Shown here: positions 16,972-25,668 of the stretch, piece after piece
How the letters are laid out: each line of letters begins with the position of its first letter
Numbering within the stretch: the stretch's first letter is position 1
DNA from: an uncultured Ruminococcus sp.
Lineage (GTDB): Bacteria > Bacillota > Clostridia > Oscillospirales > Ruminococcaceae
DNA: 64,000 nt
Direction of reading: 5' to 3'
Assembly (NCBI GenBank): GCA_946413815.1
Contig: CAMKMD010000009.1
Coordinates: forward strand, 22,863-86,862
The notes under the pieces: model-generated
What the model was told of the DNA's origin: nothing
What the model saw: only the letters and a program-made list of their open reading frames with translations
Database searches by the model: none
Translations under genes and position numbers: made by a program

Positions 16972-18336
16972 ATGTTAACGCAGATTAACAAACTCTTATC
17001 AAGCCTCCCGCCAATCCTGATCTCTGAAAAGGATGTGGCCTCGCAGATTACTCGTGAGGTCATACGTCTGGGTATCATCAAGTATGACAAGCAGACACCA
17101 TACGTCAAGCTTCCGACGCACTGGCAGAAGTTCAGCAGACCCGACCTTCAAGTGGTCATCCGAAATCTCATCTGCCCTGAGGACAGGCAATCGGTCGGTT
17201 CGAATACCATAGTCGAGGTCGGAAAGAGACTTTCTGAGGACCTCTCACTGAAGATTGACATTGAGGGGGCGTTCTGGAAACAGCAGGAACTTATAAATTT
17301 TAAAAATGGTGTACTTAACATAAGAACAGGCGAATTCAGCCCGGAGAGAGGAAAATACATCTTCAACTACGTTCTCGCAGCAAACTACAGGGAGAATGCA
17401 ACGGAGAAGGATTGCCCAAACTTCATGCGCTTCATCGCAACTTCAGCTGGCGCAGAGAACAAGGAATGCATACTCGTTTCCACCGGCTTTGCTATCTCTT
17501 CGCTTACAGATGTAAAGAAGTCTGTCTTCTTGATTGGTGAATCCGACGGCGGAAAGTCCACGTATCTGAGATTGGTCGAAAGTGCAGTAGCGCCTGAACT
17601 CGCATCCAGCATAAGTTTTCAACAGCTTGCTGACCGCCACTACATCATACAGCTCTTGGGTAAGAAGCTGAACCTGTCCTATGACAACAGCGCCAAGGCC
17701 ATGGACAACGAGCAGATCTTCAAGAGCGTTGTCTCCTGTGAGCGCATCGAGGGCAGAGCTCTCCGTGAGAATCCCGTGCAGTTTATCCCAGTCGCAAAGC
17801 TCTTCTTTGCGTCCAATAAACCCTACGTCTTCAAGCATCCGGATCTGGCGCTGTATCGCAGAATGGTCATAATACCATTCGAGTACAGCATCCCACCTGA
17901 GAAACAGGACAAAACTCTTCTTGATAAGCTTCTGTCCGAGCGTGATGCGATATTCTCTCTCGCAGCTAAGAGCCTCAAAGCCTTTGTTCTGTCCGGATAC
18001 AATTTCAGGATGTCACCGAAGGCCCAAGCTTATCTTGCCAGCCGTATAGCTGCCCTCCACAGCGTCGAGGAATTCCTCAGCGACCGTGCGAAGATAGACG
18101 CGAACGGTTCGGTATCTGCAGCAGTGCTGTATGATAACTATAAGGCATGGTGTGTCGACAATGCTCTTGATGCCGAGGACAAGACCGAATTTAAGGAGAA
18201 TGTCCTCAGCTTCAATCCTGCAGTGGACTACAAGAAGATTGGACCGAAGCAGAAACGCGTATGGGGATTCAAGGGACTGAGACTCAAGACCACGGAGGAG
18301 CTGAGTGCCCCGGATGACAAGAATGAGGTGAAGTAA
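16972..18336 (+). CDS. SF3/D5-type replication helicase (phage/plasmid P4-like)
   Basis: 454 aa from ATG 16972 (AAAGGAAAAG upstream). Opens with a D5_N-like region (FKNGVLNIRTGEF at about 110-122) followed by an SF3 helicase core: Walker A GESDGGKST at 189-197, a B-type strand KLNLSYDNS, and motif C FFASNKPYVF with the sensor Asn. A C-terminal winged-helix-like region follows. There is no primase domain, so priming must come from another protein. It allows the element to replicate autonomously after excision, common in integrative mobilizable elements. Confidence 0.85.
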   Translation: MLTQINKLLSSLPPILISEKDVASQITREVIRLGIIKYDKQTPYVKLPTHWQKFSRPDLQVVIRNLICPEDRQSVGSNTIVEVGKRLSEDLSLKIDIEGAFWKQQELINFKNGVLNIRTGEFSPERGKYIFNYVLAANYRENATEKDCPNFMRFIATSAGAENKECILVSTGFAISSLTDVKKSVFLIGESDGGKSTYLRLVESAVAPELASSISFQQLADRHYIIQLLGKKLNLSYDNSAKAMDNEQIFKSVVSCERIEGRALRENPVQFIPVAKLFFASNKPYVFKHPDLALYRRMVIIPFEYSIPPEKQDKTLLDKLLSERDAIFSLAAKSLKAFVLSGYNFRMSPKAQAYLASRIAALHSVEEFLSDRAKIDANGSVSAAVLYDNYKAWCVDNALDAEDKTEFKENVLSFNPAVDYKKIGPKQKRVWGFKGLRLKTTEELSAPDDKNEVK

Positions 18337-18394
18337 AATGAATTACAATAATACTGGCTATAAGCCGAGAGACGACTGGATCTGATGTATAGTT

Positions 18395-18436
18395 ATGTAA
18401 TGATGCCGCTAGCAAGATTCCGCGGCGTTATTACAT
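18395..18436. other. Imperfect 15-bp inverted repeat, oriT candidate
   Basis: ATGTAATGATGCCGC (18395-18409) pairs with GCGGCGTTATTACAT (18422-18436), 13 of 15 positions, around a 12-nt loop. It lies directly upstream of the MobC-relaxase genes, the expected place for oriT. Confidence 0.5.
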
Positions 18437-18476
18437 TACATCCCACATTAAAAAATTATATAAAGGAGTGCTTTCA

Positions 18477-18809
18477 ATGGCCGAAAAAATATTTCAGATG
18501 AGGCTCACCAACAGCGAGCATGAAAGACTTGTTCAGCTCGCTGAGCAGGCCAACATCGACAAGACGGCGCTCGCTAAGCGTCGCATCTTCTCAGACGAAG
18601 GTATCATTATCCTCGACAACGCCCACCTTATCTCCCGGTCTCTGATCGAGATCAGTGACCAGCTGCGAGGTGCACAGCGTGACGGCAAGCTATCCGACGA
18701 GCTTGTCGCCAAGACTTATGAAGCGCTCTGTGAGGTTTCAAGAGCTTTCACCGCCGTCAGCAAGGAGATCACAGAGTTCAAGGCTCAGCAGGAAGGCGGT
18801 GGGGACTGA
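18477..18809 (+). CDS. MobC-like mobilization accessory protein of element 2
   Basis: 110 aa from ATG 18477 behind AAAGGAG; the in-frame ATG at 18468 lies within the spacer to the ribosome site. Ribbon-helix-helix start (KIFQMRLTNSEHERLVQLAE..NIDKTALAKRRIF) and a helical C-terminus. Its stop overlaps the relaxase start (TGATG). Confidence 0.75.
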   Translation: MAEKIFQMRLTNSEHERLVQLAEQANIDKTALAKRRIFSDEGIIILDNAHLISRSLIEISDQLRGAQRDGKLSDELVAKTYEALCEVSRAFTAVSKEITEFKAQQEGGGD

Positions 18810-19921
18810 TGTCAATCGTCAAGTTCGTCAATGTGCGCTGCACCGAGCCATCTGGCACCCTTCAGCTGCACGCTTACCTGTCAGACTATCTCAAGACCGA
18901 TGACGGCAAGTACATCGACGGTCTGGGTTTCGTAACTGACGACTTCATGGCGGAGTTCGAGGCAGTAAAGCGTGCCAATCAGAAACTGGGCGGGAGTCAA
19001 TTTCGGCAGATCACAGTTTCCATCTCCCCCGCCGGCAATGATCACACCAACGCTGAGTACCTGGAGATTGGTCGGAAAATTGCGGCCTACTATTACGAAA
19101 AAGGTCATCAGGCCATGATTTATCTGCATCTTGACACTGATGTCAGGCATCTCCACATAATGCTGAACAGTGTCAACCTCCGTACCGGAAAAATGTTCAC
19201 CCAGAGTCGGAGTGAGCTCAACCGCTTCAAGCTGCACTGCAACCACGTCCTCGCCGAGTACGGCCTCGACCAGATTCGAAAGCCCGCTGAGACGCTGAGT
19301 GACTCAACCGTACATGAGCTATGCGACGGCTTCGACTACCTGGAGCTCTTCGATGAAATTATGGCGGACAAGGCTTCCGCCCTTGCAGACCTCTTCGAGA
19401 AGCCTGAGGTAAGATCTCACGGCTATGAACCTCAGGGCCGCACCTGCTGGTCCCGCAGCGCCACCTGGCCGGACTTGCCTTTTATGCACTGCTTCGATAC
19501 TATGATTGCGAAGCCGGAAGGATACATAACCCCACCCCACAACTACCCTATCAAGGAGGAAACAATTATGAATAATAAGTCAGATCATCAGGAATTACCG
19601 ATTGTAACCACCGACCAGTTCCCCGCAGAGGTCAGCAGTTCTATCCCCGGGCTCACAATCAACTGCAGTAAGACCTTAAATATTGCCGTACCCGAGGGAG
19701 CAGACAGCAACGATATCGCCGACCTTGTCAACGCAGTCGAGCCGCAGCCAGAGACTGATAGAGCATTCAACACGAAACTCGGCATAGCGGCCACTGTGGA
19801 ACTCCAGAACCTCGGTTACGACATCCCCGTCACAGTTGACTGCTCCACAAACATCAATGTCATGTACGAAGATATCATGAAGTCCAATATCATCGATATC
19901 CCCGGAGATGAAGATGACTGA
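18809..19921 (+). CDS. Relaxase of element 2 with in-frame C-terminal extension
   Basis: 370 aa from ATG 18809. N-terminal relaxase domain: GTLQLHAYLSDYL, FRQITVSISPAGNDHTN, and HLDTDVRHLHIMLNSVN with the metal-binding HLH pair. After about residue 180 similarity to relaxases fades. At 19568 an ATG lies in the same frame behind AAGGAGG with 8-nt spacing, so translation may restart there to give a separate 117-aa acidic protein (ending GDEDD). The region joining the two (PPHNYPIKEETIM) looks like untranslated leader read as protein, suggesting that a stop codon was lost and two genes became fused. Confidence 0.8.
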   Translation: MSIVKFVNVRCTEPSGTLQLHAYLSDYLKTDDGKYIDGLGFVTDDFMAEFEAVKRANQKLGGSQFRQITVSISPAGNDHTNAEYLEIGRKIAAYYYEKGHQAMIYLHLDTDVRHLHIMLNSVNLRTGKMFTQSRSELNRFKLHCNHVLAEYGLDQIRKPAETLSDSTVHELCDGFDYLELFDEIMADKASALADLFEKPEVRSHGYEPQGRTCWSRSATWPDLPFMHCFDTMIAKPEGYITPPHNYPIKEETIMNNKSDHQELPIVTTDQFPAEVSSSIPGLTINCSKTLNIAVPEGADSNDIADLVNAVEPQPETDRAFNTKLGIAATVELQNLGYDIPVTVDCSTNINVMYEDIMKSNIIDIPGDEDD

Positions 19922-19929
19922 TCCGCTTA

Positions 19930-19955
19930 AGCGCCCCTCGGGGCGCTTTTTTTTT
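19930..19955 (+). terminator. Terminator of the mobilization operon
   Basis: GCGCCCC/GGGGCGC around TC followed by nine T, 9 bp past the relaxase stop. Confidence 0.9.
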
Positions 19956-19984
19956 GACTGACAGGCACCCGTAAAGCCGCCGCT

Positions 19985-22195
19985 TTACAGCAGTCTGATA
20001 TACTCCGCCCTTGTGATACCGCCGTACTTCCTGGCAAAGTCGTCATATCCGCAGTCCTCCGGCAGCCCGAGGCTTCTCATAACCAGTGCAAACTTATCTC
20101 TGTTCTCAGGCAGCAGCAGGTCATACTGCATTAGAACTTGCGGACTTTCCTTCAGTATAGCAGCAAGAGTCATGCCGCAGTAGTCTCCGTGTATCCCGAG
20201 ACTGACACCGCCGTTGTAGTATACTCCATCATCAAGCATCCTGCGCAGTTCCTCCGGCACGTCATTCCAGGGCATCTCAAAGGAGACAAAGCCCCACTCC
20301 ACGTAAAGTGTTTCCGGCGTCTTCATCTTTGCAGGCTTGTCCTTCGGGAACAGCTTCACGGAATTCTCCGCCGAGAAGAGCGTCATGTGCTCATCCCGCT
20401 TTACTTGTCTTGCAAGACTCAGCCTGAACAGTATATCATCCGGTTCAAGCTCCTTGTGTGCGACTATGGGATGAGTGCCCCACAGGATATCGCAGTCGGA
20501 GCAGATACCGGGAGTACGCAGGGGCTTACCTCTCAGCTCCTCAGCCGTCATATCACGGTCATCGGTTATGAAGTCATACATCCGTATGATGACAGGCTGC
20601 ATCATAAGATGTCTGAAGGAATGAAGCTTCGGCAGTTCCTTCCATTTTTCGATGTCCCTTGTCTTGCCGAGGATAAGACCGTAGGCGTACTTCTTCCTGT
20701 CCACCTGACAGCGGAAGATATCACCGGCTCTGAATCTCACAGTCTTATGTTCCATACTGCGCACGGCTGCTATACGCTCAAAGTAATCATCCGGACAGGT
20801 GGGAATATAATACTCCATGAAGGCGTGGAAGTCGCTGTCCGTAGCTATGTCCTTTATCCTGTCATTCTCACCAAGGGCGATATACTGCCTGTTCCTGCGG
20901 TTGCCCGCACAGATGCTGCTCTCCCCTTTTTTCAGGTAGATGCTGACATCACAGCCGAAGGGCATTACCGCCATTACGTTTGTGGGAGTCACAGGCTTTG
21001 CCCTGCCCCTTGATGTCAGCGGCAGCAGCATGGTCCTGTTGTCTGTCTCAAGGTGGGTATCGAATTCCTGATATATCTTCCAGCAGATGCCGCCGTTTTC
21101 ATCTACGGAATGCTCCTCAAAGATGACCTTGACTATGGTATTCCCCTCGTAGAAATACACCGTGCGCTTTTTGAGCCAGTGTGTCACACTGTATGCGGCG
21201 ACTGTCTCCCACTCCGGAGATACAGGGTCAAGTGCAAGATAGCGTCTTTCCTCGTCAGTGAGCATGATGGTGTACTGTCCGTCGGTGAAGTACTGCTCCG
21301 CCTTCGAGTTTGTCTTATTGACAGAAGGCGGCGCAGTCTCTGCAACGGCTTTATCCGGTGTGAGACGGTCTCCGCTGAAGCTGCCGAATATCTCCTCGAC
21401 CGCATTGTAGTTCACACCGTTCCTTCCCTTCCAGTCAAAGAGCGGGAAGAAGATAAGACCGTCACGGAAGCCGAAGCCTCCGTCATAGTTCGTATAGGTG
21501 TGCAGAAAGCCCTTCTCCTCGTTGCCCTCAAGTATACCGCACATTGAAAGGATGCCGAGAAGACAGTGTACGCCGTTTGCAGTGGTGCTGAGTATCTTCT
21601 GCCGATTTATCTCCTTTACAAGTGCAGAATCCTTGTTGTGAGACTTCATAAGGCTGACTGCGCCGAATATCCTGTTGAGGATGATATAGTCCTCCTCGCA
21701 GGGCTCCACAGCGGGGAGCTTTTCAAACTCCCTGAGGTCATTGAGCACATACTCAGCGCAGGAGTAATCGGGAGAATTGCCGTACTGTACAGGCGGGAGG
21801 CAGCGGAATACGCCATGATAATTCCAGTCTATCCTCTCAGCGGCTTCAAGTCCGTGCGAGCATCCGCAGACAAAGCAGCTGCCGGATTTTCGCTCCGTAT
21901 CGGCGGAAGAGTGTGCAGGCATAGCCTTAGCGACAAGCAGGCTTCCCAGAGCGGAGCGGTATCTTGTATCGCCGGTGGAAAGGCTGTAAAGAAAGGCCTT
22001 TGCAGCGGCTTCCACTGTAATACGCTCAGACAGTGCCTTTATCTCAGCCACAATCTCATCATGTGTCATCACAGACTCCGGCACTGCCACGCCTGCCTTG
22101 ATCGCAGCCTCCTTATCCGCCTCAGACGGTGTACCGTCAGTGCTGTAGGGCAGGTAGTATTTCTTCAGAAGTGCTATAGCTTTCTTGTCATACAT
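19985..22195 (-). CDS. 736-aa protein with Imm26-like segment
   Basis: Start at ATG 22195 with GGAGG 9 nt upstream. Soluble and multidomain. Residues ~107-115 (CFVCGCSHG) may bind metal. Residues ~484-600 (HKTVRFRAGDIFRCQVDRKK, YGLILGKTRD, MMQPVIIRMYDF) resemble the Imm26 immunity fold (a beta-rich 'GD-x-F' start, then 'YG-x-I-L'). The C-terminal ~120 residues have a second small domain (LRRMLDDGVYYNGGVSLGIHG). The rest is not recognised. A stand-alone gene between element 2 and the sortase module; it may be an immunity protein but is far larger than Imm26 alone. Confidence 0.7.
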   Translation of the reverse strand: MYDKKAIALLKKYYLPYSTDGTPSEADKEAAIKAGVAVPESVMTHDEIVAEIKALSERITVEAAAKAFLYSLSTGDTRYRSALGSLLVAKAMPAHSSADTERKSGSCFVCGCSHGLEAAERIDWNYHGVFRCLPPVQYGNSPDYSCAEYVLNDLREFEKLPAVEPCEEDYIILNRIFGAVSLMKSHNKDSALVKEINRQKILSTTANGVHCLLGILSMCGILEGNEEKGFLHTYTNYDGGFGFRDGLIFFPLFDWKGRNGVNYNAVEEIFGSFSGDRLTPDKAVAETAPPSVNKTNSKAEQYFTDGQYTIMLTDEERRYLALDPVSPEWETVAAYSVTHWLKKRTVYFYEGNTIVKVIFEEHSVDENGGICWKIYQEFDTHLETDNRTMLLPLTSRGRAKPVTPTNVMAVMPFGCDVSIYLKKGESSICAGNRRNRQYIALGENDRIKDIATDSDFHAFMEYYIPTCPDDYFERIAAVRSMEHKTVRFRAGDIFRCQVDRKKYAYGLILGKTRDIEKWKELPKLHSFRHLMMQPVIIRMYDFITDDRDMTAEELRGKPLRTPGICSDCDILWGTHPIVAHKELEPDDILFRLSLARQVKRDEHMTLFSAENSVKLFPKDKPAKMKTPETLYVEWGFVSFEMPWNDVPEELRRMLDDGVYYNGGVSLGIHGDYCGMTLAAILKESPQVLMQYDLLLPENRDKFALVMRSLGLPEDCGYDDFARKYGGITRAEYIRLL

Positions 22196-22292
22196 GACGC
22201 AGTACCTCCGTTCGTTTCTGTTATAATAATCATAGCATAAAACGGGCGGAAAAGCAAGAAGATATGTATACTTGATCTGTAATATGACAGAG

Positions 22293-22320
22293 AAAGCGCT
22301 CCGGTCACCCGGAGCGCTTT
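22293..22320. terminator. Bidirectional terminator hairpin
   Basis: Perfect 12-bp arms AAAGCGCTCCGG/CCGGAGCGCTTT around TCAC, lying between the 736-aa gene and the end of the sortase gene. Confidence 0.75.
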
Positions 22321-22432
22321 GTATGGAGATTGGTATTGTAAACTACAATAATGCAGGCTTATTTTGTCATATTCTGCATAGCTTTTTCACTGACACCATT
22401 GAAGTATGTCAGGTCACGATACCTGCCATTTA

Positions 22433-22948
22433 CTACGGCAAGAACTGCTCGAGCATACCGACAACTACCTGCCGCTGTGTTCCGTCATCTGTGCAGGATA
22501 TCACTGTGAGCCTGTTATCTCCGAAGTCATTAAGAACCCATGTCTCATCAGGCTCAACTATCCTGTACTCGGTGACGGTATAAAGATAGCGCTTCTCATC
22601 TGTATCAACGAGGTACATTTCATCTCCGGCTTTTATCTGGTCAAGGTCGTTGAATATCTCGGCATATATGGTGCTGTTGTGACCGCAGATACAATAATTA
22701 CCCTTGCCGGGTGCGCCGGTATCTTCAAAATGTCCTGCCGATACCTGCAGAACCTTTGAATCCGTGCCTTCAAGCACAGGCACTCTGATATTAAGCCCTG
22801 GGATCTCAAAGTTGATATTATTATTCAGCAGCTTGCGCAGATATATCTCTCTGCTGATTTTTCTGTAGCCATAGAGTGCAAGAATACCAACGCTGCAGGC
22901 GATCATGATTATACCAGCCACACGCAATATCTTCTTTTTCATTTTCAT
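22433..22948 (-). CDS. Sortase
   Basis: 171 aa from ATG 22948 (AGGTG upstream). One N-terminal membrane helix at about 9-26, then a sortase barrel with catalytic His90 (CICGHN), Cys152 (TVISC) and Arg159 (TQRQVVVG). The compact size suggests a class D or E type. Downstream neighbour, 59 bp away, of the only LPXTG protein in the window, so it is probably a dedicated transpeptidase anchoring that protein to the cell wall. Acts outside the membrane. Confidence 0.88.
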   Translation of the reverse strand: MKMKKKILRVAGIIMIACSVGILALYGYRKISREIYLRKLLNNNINFEIPGLNIRVPVLEGTDSKVLQVSAGHFEDTGAPGKGNYCICGHNSTIYAEIFNDLDQIKAGDEMYLVDTDEKRYLYTVTEYRIVEPDETWVLNDFGDNRLTVISCTDDGTQRQVVVGMLEQFLP

Positions 22949-22969
22949 AATGCACCTGATATTAGTGAA

Positions 22970-22990
22970 AGTGGCGCCAATGGCGCCACT
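22970..22990. promoter_or_regulatory. Intercistronic hairpin between LPQTG gene and sortase
   Basis: Perfect 9-bp stem AGTGGCGCC/GGCGCCACT with AAT loop and no T-run. Most likely an mRNA-processing or attenuation hairpin setting the ratio of substrate to sortase. Confidence 0.5.
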
Positions 22991-23007
22991 CTCAGCATTA
23001 ATGATCT

Positions 23008-25359
23008 TTAGTCTTCTTTTCTTCTCTTGCCGGCTCCGGACACTGTTACCGCAATAACACCTGATCCAAGCATGAAGAATGCAGCAATTACAATAAGCAT
23101 ATGACCCATTGAATTGATTCCGGTCTGAGGAAGATCAACATCATTGCCCTTACTGTCCTTACCCTTACCTGTATCAGGATCAATTACATATGTGTCAAGA
23201 ACGTTGCCCTTTTCATCTGAAAGAATGATGCTGTATGTACCGTCAAGGTTATCCTTTGTAACTGCCTTTGCAGGTGCAGTACCGTTCTTAGATTCATAAT
23301 CAGCAATAGCCATATCGCCCATTTCGTTTACAGGAGCAAAGAAGCTGTTCTCTTCAGTTTTACCGGCTGCTGTTTCTGCTGCTGTACCGGTTGAAGATAC
23401 TGTTGTGCTTTCTGTAGTCACTGTTTCAGACGCAGCCGATGTTGTAGTTGTTCCCTTATCAGCCACAGTTGTTGTATATGTATCAGCTGCGGTAGTGACA
23501 ACAGCTGCTGTTGTAATCTCAGGGGCAGTTGTATCCTCAGTCTTTGTACCGTAGAAATCAGCAAAGCATTCGCTGATAACATCAAAATCGAACACCTTTG
23601 AAAAGTCCTTGCTGCCGTCTTCATTGACAGTTACAAGCTCATAGTCGGGCTGTATGCCATGATCAATGTCATATCCGTCTTTGTTGGTCATTTTGATTCT
23701 GTATGACATATAGAAAGGCATACCGTCAGGAGTAGTATAACCGTTTATGCAGCATGAACCACCTGAGCTTTTCTCGCCTATTACCATGATGCCTGCATCC
23801 TTGGCATCTGAAGGAAATTCATTTGCACATGAGAAGGATGCACCTGATTCGATTACGCCGAAGTTAAGGTCAAACTTCAGCTCTTCATCCTTTTCATCCA
23901 GCTTTCCGTCAAGGTTTTTGTCAATGATATACTTCTGAACAACTGTTGTTCCCTTGTCCAGGTATTCGTTATAACAAACGGGATCACCGCCCATCAGGCT
24001 TATCATATAAATATCTGTCATATCAGGTCCGCCGCCGTTGGTCGAAACGTCAACGATGAAATTCCTGACATCAGGATTTTCGTCAGCATCCTTCACGCAT
24101 TCATAGAAAGCAGATATAACATCCACAGGACGCTCACCTTCTCCTTCGTAGTAAGCTATCCAGCCTGCAAGATCAACAGAACTGAATGAATCGAAGGAGA
24201 ACAAGGCAGTATCGCCTTTAACGATGTATCTGAAAAACTGTCCCTCGTTCTCACCGAAAACAGCATTTTTCTCATTAAATGCTCCTGTATATGAAGAGGA
24301 CTGATAACCCTCTATTCCGGCAATATCAGCACAAAGCTCGTAATTGACGTCTTCCTTTAATCCGGATAATACATCATTTACCTGTTCTTTTGTCATATAA
24401 CCAAGAGCTGTATCAGCCATTACAGTATGACCACCGTCATATGTATAGAATTCAAGCTCAGTAAGACCTGTCATGTAGGTGAAAAAGTCTGTTGAAAGCA
24501 GCTTCTCCTTTACGCCTCTTGTATCATTATTTGTTTCGGAAAGGGCAACGTCCAGTCCTTTTTCCCTGATTGCATCAGTAAGCGGGATAGAACCGGGGAA
24601 GCCGTAATCGCAGTCAAAAACACGGCATATCTCGTTATAGTTGTATGCAGCAAGATCTTCGGGCCTGCCGTTTTCAAAATCCCTGATTATATTCTCCATT
24701 CCCTCTGCTGTAAACACATCTTCCAATGGAGAAAAATTTATATCAAGTGTGTAATAAAGCTCTTTGTCAAAGTATATTCCTCTGTGCTGCATTCCCGAGA
24801 ACATATTGCAGAGTGTAGGCAGCGGGAACCATATATCTGAGTCCTCACCGTAGAGATCAATATCATAATCAGCAAAATCGATCACCATATCGTGAGGTTC
24901 GCCCTTTTCCTCACCCTCTGACGGTATTACAAATGTATTATTCATTGAAGAATCTGCAGAGATTTCTTCTATAGGGAAACAAACGTTCGGATAGTAATCA
25001 GATGTTGTAAACACATCCTTATCGGTATCTATCTCGCAGGCGGCTCCGAGTATATTATTGATATCATAAATGCCTTTTTCGTTCTTTATGATGGTAAGCT
25101 CTTCGCCCTGATTGATAGTTCTATAGAACTCAGAAAGGCTCACATAGGGTATATTCGGAGTCTGTGAGTAGAATCTGCACTGTGTCTCAGTCAGATCACC
25201 GGCGTCATAAACATGAGTGATGATTATGCCCTCTGTAAATGCCTGATCTGTTGCCTCGGTATCATTGTTGTCTGCAAAAGCTGTCACTGGTACTGCTGCA
25301 AGCGAACCTGTTGTAAGTATTAGTGCGGAAATGCCTGCAATGGTTTTTCTGAAATTCAT
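23008..25359 (-). CDS. LPQTG-anchored S41-like surface protease
   Basis: 783 aa from ATG 25359 (AGGAGG upstream). Signal peptide at 1-29; sorting signal LPQTG at 743-747, then a hydrophobic helix and KRRKED tail. Middle part is an S41 (C-terminal-processing/tricorn-core) fold: FIVDVSTNGGG at 434-444, ESGASFSCANEF at 504-515 where the catalytic Ser lies, and GEKSSGGS at 528-535. The Lys of the CtpA-type Ser-Lys dyad is not evident at its usual place, so activity may follow the tricorn-like variant or be lost. A Thr/Ala-rich stalk spans about 620-700. A GYDIDHGIQPD segment matches the end of the S41 domain. Faces away from a LytTR/AgrC-like system and is followed by the sortase. Confidence 0.85.
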   Translation of the reverse strand: MNFRKTIAGISALILTTGSLAAVPVTAFADNNDTEATDQAFTEGIIITHVYDAGDLTETQCRFYSQTPNIPYVSLSEFYRTINQGEELTIIKNEKGIYDINNILGAACEIDTDKDVFTTSDYYPNVCFPIEEISADSSMNNTFVIPSEGEEKGEPHDMVIDFADYDIDLYGEDSDIWFPLPTLCNMFSGMQHRGIYFDKELYYTLDINFSPLEDVFTAEGMENIIRDFENGRPEDLAAYNYNEICRVFDCDYGFPGSIPLTDAIREKGLDVALSETNNDTRGVKEKLLSTDFFTYMTGLTELEFYTYDGGHTVMADTALGYMTKEQVNDVLSGLKEDVNYELCADIAGIEGYQSSSYTGAFNEKNAVFGENEGQFFRYIVKGDTALFSFDSFSSVDLAGWIAYYEGEGERPVDVISAFYECVKDADENPDVRNFIVDVSTNGGGPDMTDIYMISLMGGDPVCYNEYLDKGTTVVQKYIIDKNLDGKLDEKDEELKFDLNFGVIESGASFSCANEFPSDAKDAGIMVIGEKSSGGSCCINGYTTPDGMPFYMSYRIKMTNKDGYDIDHGIQPDYELVTVNEDGSKDFSKVFDFDVISECFADFYGTKTEDTTAPEITTAAVVTTAADTYTTTVADKGTTTTSAASETVTTESTTVSSTGTAAETAAGKTEENSFFAPVNEMGDMAIADYESKNGTAPAKAVTKDNLDGTYSIILSDEKGNVLDTYVIDPDTGKGKDSKGNDVDLPQTGINSMGHMLIVIAAFFMLGSGVIAVTVSGAGKRRKED

Positions 25360-25532
25360 TTCATATCCTCCTGCGTCTTAAATGATATATAGTTTATTAA
25401 TAATATACTGCTGTCTGCGGTTTCTTTCATCAGATCACGCAATACACAGTATACTATTTGCTTATTTTATGGCCTGACATACTGATTATGATAGTAACAT
25501 TTCCTTTCGTAAGGGCGTTCCCTTTCATTAAT

Positions 25533-25561
25533 ATTATAATATCATACCTGAACACAAATAA
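25533..25561 (-). promoter_or_regulatory. Promoter of the LPQTG-sortase operon
   Basis: Minus strand TATAAT at 25538-25533. The matching -35 region (25561-25556, TTATTT) is poor, as expected for an activator-dependent promoter; the direct repeats end 6 bp upstream of it. Confidence 0.5.
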
Positions 25562-25566
25562 TGAAA

Positions 25567-25599
25567 ATCTGTCGTGAAATGCATCTGATCTGTCGTGAA
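25567..25599 (-). promoter_or_regulatory. LytTR-type direct-repeat binding site
   Basis: ATCTGTCGTGAA occurs twice on the plus strand, at 25567-25578 and 25588-25599, identical over 12 bp and exactly 21 bp apart (two helical turns). LytTR regulators such as AgrA and ComE bind paired direct repeats with this spacing. It lies between the divergent promoters of the LPQTG-sortase operon and the LytTR regulator gene. Confidence 0.75.
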
Positions 25600-25611
25600 T
25601 GGTATTTTATC

Positions 25612-25640
25612 TTGAATCATTATCAAAAATATGTTATAAT
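25612..25640 (+). promoter_or_regulatory. Promoter of the LytTR regulator operon
   Basis: TTGAAT (25612-25617), 17-bp spacer, TATAAT (25635-25640), 28 bp before the start codon. The direct repeats lie 12 bp upstream of the -35, so autoregulation is likely. Confidence 0.7.
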
Positions 25641-25668
25641 ATATTAAAAAAGCGATAAGGAGATTTTT

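Noticed and set aside
20138..22240. Three long plus-strand frames (291, 164 and 224 codons)
   Set aside because: They are antisense to the 736-aa gene; no ribosome sites or domains, and Cys/Leu/His composition typical of antisense reading.
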